Of a DNA stretch of 64,000 nucleotides, positions 60,520 through 64,000 are shown in pieces. The stretch covers positions 35,218 through 99,217 of the forward strand of contig DKPO01000018.1 of NCBI GenBank assembly GCA_002471225.1. The letters run 5' to 3'. This stretch comes from Porphyromonadaceae bacterium UBA7332. GTDB taxonomy: Bacteria > Bacteroidota > Bacteroidia > Bacteroidales > UBA7332. The notes beneath the pieces are model-generated. The model was not told the origin of the DNA, ran no database searches, and saw nothing but the letters and a program-made list of their open reading frames with translations. Position 1 is the first letter of the stretch. Each line of letters begins with the position of its first letter. The position numbers and the translations under genes are program-made.

Positions 60520-61343
60520 AGAATAAGCATCAGGGAGGTTTAAACAATGGCAAAGGAGGTAAATACGAATTGTATTATCTGGTCTATGAGCTTTTTAATC
60601 TGATAGTTCAGTATAAAGAGCACTTAGACAAGACTTCTTTTTGTGTTCAAAAAAAAGATACTTTTGTCGATGATCTATGCTTTATTTTTCCGGATAGAAG
60701 TCAATCCTTTGTACAGATAAAGAATGTGAAAAACCTAAACTGGGGTGATCCCGGAGAATTCAGAACTCTCGGTTATGATTTTATTCGTCAAAAAGAAGAA
60801 TCTGCTCCATGCAGTTTAAGTTTAGTCTTATCGGATCAGACTGTTTGCGAGAATATGCAGAGCCCCCCAGATGCGCTACGCGAGTTTGTGCGTGTGATAC
60901 ATTTTCCTTATTTTGAAGAGTTAGACAGATATCTGAATGTAGAGTGTTTCTTAACGCGTTTAAAATGTATTTCGGCTTATGAAGTTCCTAAAAAAGATCA
61001 GCTATTAAGTCTGGCTATTACTTTTTGTGGGATATGCAGCTCGGTGTCTTTTAATAAAGATCATACTCTGCAATATGTCGTTGATTCTGTAAATAGATCT
61101 TCCAGTTCAAAAATAAACTATATATTTGGCAAGAAAATAGAAATGAATGAAGAAACGGAAAAGATATTGTCTGAAATTGATGGCTTAACTTTTTCTATCC
61201 AACATTCTGCATTCCTATGGTGTTATAAATGGGATAAGGGAGAACTACTCTCTGATCAATTTTCAAAATTTGAAGAATTAATTCTTCGTAAAGGTAAACT
61301 CAAGAGTTTTAAGGATTTCGAAAATATAATAACTGAATTATGA
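60489..61343 (+). CDS. Predicted PD-(D/E)XK nuclease (DUF4297/Cap4-like N-terminus)
   Basis: I do not recognise a named family for the full 284 residues. The N-terminal 80 residues show a restriction-like nuclease pattern: Glu27 in GGKYELYYLVYEL, Asp61-Asp62 in TFVDDLCFIF and Gln76-x-Lys78 in SFVQIKN. This matches the E...D...QxK active site of DUF4297 and Cap4-type nucleases of phage defence. The remaining 200 residues are mixed helical and may serve for sensing or for contact with the next protein. The next gene starts 4 bases before its stop (ATGA). No ATPase, nucleotide cyclase or CRISPR gene is nearby. Nuclease activity is a prediction from motif spacing only. Confidence 0.6.
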   Translation: MLTKREQEYLKNKHQGGLNNGKGGKYELYYLVYELFNLIVQYKEHLDKTSFCVQKKDTFVDDLCFIFPDRSQSFVQIKNVKNLNWGDPGEFRTLGYDFIRQKEESAPCSLSLVLSDQTVCENMQSPPDALREFVRVIHFPYFEELDRYLNVECFLTRLKCISAYEVPKKDQLLSLAITFCGICSSVSFNKDHTLQYVVDSVNRSSSSKINYIFGKKIEMNEETEKILSEIDGLTFSIQHSAFLWCYKWDKGELLSDQFSKFEELILRKGKLKSFKDFENIITEL

Positions 61344-62017
61344 GAACCGAATCAAAATATTGTACAAACGATGCTCTAAGCCTTTTGGGTAAATTGGCTT
61401 CTGCTGATACTTCAGTTAATGAGTATAGGGATTCTTTTTTTCAGCTTGGGAAGTTATTAGGTTTTCAAATAGATAAACTTATCCCCGATCTTCAAAATGG
61501 CTTTGCTTTAGCTTGTTCATCGGAAGATTCCGATTGGCTCGCATCCGGACTTTTGTCTCAATTGGAGCATAAAGACCCTGCTGTTGCTGTCTTCTGGAAT
61601 GAGCGGCAAACGATAGGAGAGTTTACTATGGCTCCTATCGTAAGGTCTTACGAAGAAGATTTAAGTCAATGCAAAATATTGGTTATTGTAAAATCAATAA
61701 TCTTCACATCCTGTGTAGTTAAAACCCAATTGCTCAGACTTATTTCTGAGATGACTCCCGAAAGAATAATTATTGCCTCTCCGGTATTCTATAAAGATGC
61801 AGATGTTCATTTGAAAAATGAGTTTCCGGAAGCGATAAGTGATAAATTTGAATTTATCTACTTTGTTATGGATACAGAGACAAATGAAAGAGGTGAAGTT
61901 ATTCCGGGTATCGGAGGAAGTGTTTACGAACGATTAGGTTTAGGGAATAGCATAACAAAGAATAAGTATGTACCCGACTTGGTGAAGAAACGCAGAGCTT
62001 TATGTTATGATTATTAG
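61340..62017 (+). CDS. PRTase-like protein with degenerate PRPP loop
   Basis: This 225-residue protein is not a named enzyme. Its centre has the order of a type I phosphoribosyltransferase: a beta strand and loop KILVIVKSIIFTSCVV at 112-127, then a helix and ERIIIASPVF at 141-150. The two acidic residues of the PRPP-binding loop (normally VDDxxxTG) are replaced by Val-Lys, so normal PRPP use is unlikely. The C-terminal part has a striking Gly-rich motif, VIPGIGGSVYERLG, at 187-200. Tight coupling to the predicted nuclease gene points to joint function, for example sensing a nucleotide and gating the nuclease. That is inference. Confidence 0.55.
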   Translation: MRTESKYCTNDALSLLGKLASADTSVNEYRDSFFQLGKLLGFQIDKLIPDLQNGFALACSSEDSDWLASGLLSQLEHKDPAVAVFWNERQTIGEFTMAPIVRSYEEDLSQCKILVIVKSIIFTSCVVKTQLLRLISEMTPERIIIASPVFYKDADVHLKNEFPEAISDKFEFIYFVMDTETNERGEVIPGIGGSVYERLGLGNSITKNKYVPDLVKKRRALCYDY

Positions 62018-62027
62018 ACCCAGAGAA

Positions 62028-62082
62028 TAGCATACAAAAAAGGTTCTCAGCAGCAGATTTGCTCTGAGAACCTTTTTTTATA
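62028..62082 (+). repeat. 55-bp direct repeat, right copy, with terminator
   Basis: This copy is identical to 60137-60191 and ends the cassette. The hairpin GGTTCTCAG (62042-62050) and CTGAGAACC (62064-62072) with A- and T-runs is an intrinsic terminator for the PRTase-like gene. It lies 11 bases after that gene's stop codon, as the left copy lies 13 bases after queF. Confidence 0.92.
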
Positions 62083-62123
62083 TTGTCTTGCCGGGATACT
62101 TCTGCAAACACCCCCCCGACAAA

Positions 62124-63284
62124 CTAAAGCGAAACTTTCCTCAGACTCTCACCTAAATCATTTTTGACTTCCACTACCAGATCTTTATTGTTTTTATCCA
62201 GGATCATCACTGTTGCACCGCCCTTTTGTGGTCCGCCTCCAATGATGGAAGGAAATGGATTGTTGTCGCTACCTTGCTCTATAAACTTATATTCATGTGT
62301 ATGAGCATTAAGACCGATATCAAATTTGCTTTTAGAAAGAACAGGCGACCAGAGAGCTTTACAGGGTAAATAATTATCCTCGAACCCATAGATCGGGATA
62401 TGGTGCAATAATACCCGATGCTGGGCTTTCTTGTGAGCTTTAGTTTTTAGTTCCTCTTTCAGAAAGTCTGTTTGTTCATTGCGAAATGCTTCGAACGAGT
62501 TTAGTCCGTAATATACCCAATGGTCATCCGGTTTGTCCTCGCCGCAGTCCAGCATTACAAATCGGGTCCCGCCAAAAGAGAACGCACCGTATGATGTTGT
62601 CCCGCCAATATAGTCGATTAAATCTCTCAATTGAATGGAATAAGCATTTCGGATTTCATGATTGCCACGGATATAAACTACCGGAATAGAAGCAGCGTTC
62701 AGTTTCTCATGTGCAAAATTCATGTATTTCAATACAGACTCTTCATCCTTCGGATCATCAATACAATCTCCGTTAAAGAAAACCAGATTCACCTTTCCCA
62801 AGTCTATCTGTTCAATTAATCGGGCAAGTGTACTCTCGCTCTTATGTAAATCATTAAACACTACAGCCTGATAAGATTTCCCGTCTTCTGCTACAGGTTT
62901 ATAACTGTAAACATCCGAATAAGCAGTCTCCCCGAACTCTTTCTTGTAAGCTGCATAATTGGTGATTTCGCGCGAGCCGACCCGATAATAATAAGTCTCT
63001 CCGGGTTGCAGATTCTTCAATCGCACATGGTGAATGGTGTTGTAGCAGTAAGACTGTCCGTCCACCAAGCGTTCAACACGATTGTTTAACGCATCCGGAC
63101 TGGTTCCGTACTCCACCCAGCTATGCACTTTATTGTTTGTCAGCCAGGATACAGTGATCCCGTTATTTGTCGGGTTCTGCAAATAAGGCTTCGTCTTCAT
63201 AATGTCCGCTTGTCCGAAAGTCGGAGCAAAGCTCACTAAGGTTAAAGAAACAAGAGCAAAAGCCCTGATAATTGATCTTTTCAT
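62124..63284 (-). CDS. Secreted purple-acid-phosphatase-like metallophosphatase
   Basis: The ATG at 63284 gives 386 residues with a signal peptide (AFALVSLTLVSFAPTFGQ). A fibronectin-III-like purple acid phosphatase N-terminal domain covers about 25-120 (NGITVSWLTNNKVHSWVEYG and NLQPGETYYYRVGS). The calcineurin-like phosphoesterase domain shows the metal ligands in VVFNDLH, FFNGDCIDD, YIRGNHE, LLHHIP and NAHTHEY. It is periplasmic or secreted and hydrolyses phosphate esters. Its start overlaps the stop codon of an upstream 27-codon lipoprotein ORF by four bases (ATGA). A frame start at 63308 was not used because it would lie inside that ORF. Confidence 0.9.
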   Translation of the reverse strand: MKRSIIRAFALVSLTLVSFAPTFGQADIMKTKPYLQNPTNNGITVSWLTNNKVHSWVEYGTSPDALNNRVERLVDGQSYCYNTIHHVRLKNLQPGETYYYRVGSREITNYAAYKKEFGETAYSDVYSYKPVAEDGKSYQAVVFNDLHKSESTLARLIEQIDLGKVNLVFFNGDCIDDPKDEESVLKYMNFAHEKLNAASIPVVYIRGNHEIRNAYSIQLRDLIDYIGGTTSYGAFSFGGTRFVMLDCGEDKPDDHWVYYGLNSFEAFRNEQTDFLKEELKTKAHKKAQHRVLLHHIPIYGFEDNYLPCKALWSPVLSKSKFDIGLNAHTHEYKFIEQGSDNNPFPSIIGGGPQKGGATVMILDKNNKDLVVEVKNDLGESLRKVSL

Positions 63285-63364
63285 GCGTAATTTGGTTTTA
63301 CTTTGCAACTACTCAACAGAACGGATCCAAGCATAAGGCTTGCCCATAATAGTTTATGTTTCAT
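63281..63364 (-). CDS. 27-residue lipoprotein micro-ORF coupled to the metallophosphatase
   Basis: ATG at 63364 opens a 27-codon frame that begins MKHKLLWASLMLGSV, continues LLSSCKVKPNYA and stops at 63281-63283. This is a textbook lipoprotein signal peptide (basic start, hydrophobic core, lipobox LSSC) leaving only eight mature residues. The TGA stop overlaps the ATG of the metallophosphatase. It could be a translational-coupling leader, a tiny membrane lipopeptide, or the remnant of a longer lipoprotein. Codon use and spacing look real, but no expression data exist. Confidence 0.5.
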   Translation of the reverse strand: MKHKLLWASLMLGSVLLSSCKVKPNYA

Positions 63365-63392
63365 GTTTTTTAGGGTTAACTATTTGATCTTT

Positions 63393-63400
63393 CAAATGTA
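63393..63400 (-). promoter_or_regulatory. Candidate -7 box of the micro-ORF and metallophosphatase
   Basis: On the minus strand the sequence reads TACATTTG, a match to TAnnTTTG, 29 bases upstream of the micro-ORF start. This places the micro-ORF, not the phosphatase, as first gene of the transcript. Confidence 0.5.
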
Positions 63401-63598
63401 AAAAAATAATAATTAAAAATGTTATTCAAGACTCATTTTTTTAGCTTATAGATATATTGCATTTATGAGTTGAATTCAGGTTTTATCCAAAATATATATA
63501 CAAAAATGCTATATATGTTTTGTAATATAGCATTTGATATTATTTGTGATGGAGTTACTATTATAGATAAATATATATCAAACCAATGAAAGAGTTCC

Positions 63599-63997
63599 CT
63601 AAAACGGCAGATCATCCCCCTTATTCGTTTCCGAATCAACCGGTGTGGGCGGTTGATGATTCACCTCCGCAACCGGTGGGGCTGATGGTGGAGGTGCAGC
63701 CTGCTGTGTCTGAACTTCCGCTGCCGTACCCACTTTCGTTATCTGCCAGGCGCGGATGGTGGTGTACCAACGTTCGTTGTACTCCCGACTCTCGATATTT
63801 ACTTTTGCCTCCACGATATCACCCGGATTCATCGGGACTGCATCTACCCGATCACCCCATAGGGCGAAATGTATCTTTTTCGGATACTGATCCATCGTTT
63901 CTATAACATATTCCTGCTTTTTCCATGTACTTCCTGTCTGACTGTTTGTGCCTTCAATTACGGGTAAGGCCACCACAATTTTTCCTTTTATTTCCAT
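63599..63997 (-). CDS. DUF3127 protein with SSB-like acidic C-terminus
   Basis: This 132-residue protein has the DUF3127 domain in residues 1-88 (KGKIVVALPVIEGTNSQTG and TWKKQEYVIETMDQYPKK), predicted to be an OB-fold. A Gln/Pro/Ala-rich linker follows. The last residues, GDDLPF, closely resemble the acidic tip DDDIPF of single-stranded DNA-binding protein, which recruits repair and replication enzymes. The complete gene ends three bases inside the window edge. Binding to nucleic acid is likely by analogy but not shown. No partner gene is visible. Confidence 0.85.
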   Translation of the reverse strand: MEIKGKIVVALPVIEGTNSQTGSTWKKQEYVIETMDQYPKKIHFALWGDRVDAVPMNPGDIVEAKVNIESREYNERWYTTIRAWQITKVGTAAEVQTQQAAPPPSAPPVAEVNHQPPTPVDSETNKGDDLPF

Positions 63998-64000
63998 TGT

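Overview
The window comes from a member of the Bacteroidales. It carries two SusC/SusD polysaccharide utilisation loci (PULs), many secreted lipoproteins with SSC-type lipoboxes, LytTR/LytS regulation, and promoters with the Bacteroidota -7 element TAnnTTTG. The nrf operon, a choloylglycine-hydrolase-type enzyme and host-glycan enzymes fit an anaerobic, host-associated organism such as Parabacteroides or a relative. The genus cannot be fixed from the sequence alone. I see no rRNA, tRNA, CRISPR array or transposase gene.

Bases 1-6100 hold the end of a GH89 alpha-N-acetylglucosaminidase, a secreted sulfatase, an inner-membrane MFS transporter and a cytoplasmic GH130 mannosyl-phosphorylase. This looks like a host-glycan salvage set. 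Bases 6200-20020 form a beta-glucan (laminarin-like) PUL: a DUF6377-type membrane regulator, a GH3, SusC, SusD, a surface glycan-binding lipoprotein, a GH16 endoglucanase and a second GH3. A membrane-anchored MutS-like ATPase follows, converging on a six-gene minus-strand operon (TolC, MacA-like adaptor, ABC ATPase, ABC permease, LytS kinase, LytTR regulator).

Bases 28100-40000 hold two orphan secreted proteins, a spacer with AT-rich repeats, and a second PUL built on an ECF sigma factor, FecR anti-sigma factor, STN-domain SusC, SusD and a DUF1735-type lipoprotein. No glycosidase is attached to it. Bases 40150-46420 form a nitrite-ammonification locus: a Crp/Fnr regulator facing nrfH-nrfA-resB-ccsA-porin. 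A Crp-type palindrome sits 21 bases upstream of the nrfH -7 box. A second palindrome with the same geometry precedes a 4Fe-4S protein gene at 49464, so one regulator probably controls both.

Bases 46500-58800 hold an HD hydrolase, a DUF2945 protein, a linear-amide C-N hydrolase, the Fe-S protein, a CzcCBA-type metal efflux operon with a His-rich small membrane protein upstream, and rel-yaaA. Bases 58800-60130 encode queuosine-precursor functions (YhhQ-type transporter behind a structured leader, then QueF). The queF terminator occurs twice as a perfect 55-bp direct repeat. Between the copies lies a three-gene cassette: DUF1653, a predicted PD-(D/E)XK nuclease of DUF4297/Cap4 character, and a PRTase-like protein with a degenerate PRPP loop. 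This is the best candidate here for an undescribed, possibly defensive, system. The window ends with a purple-acid-phosphatase-like metallophosphatase, translationally overlapped by a 27-codon lipoprotein micro-ORF, and a DUF3127 protein with an SSB-like acidic tail.
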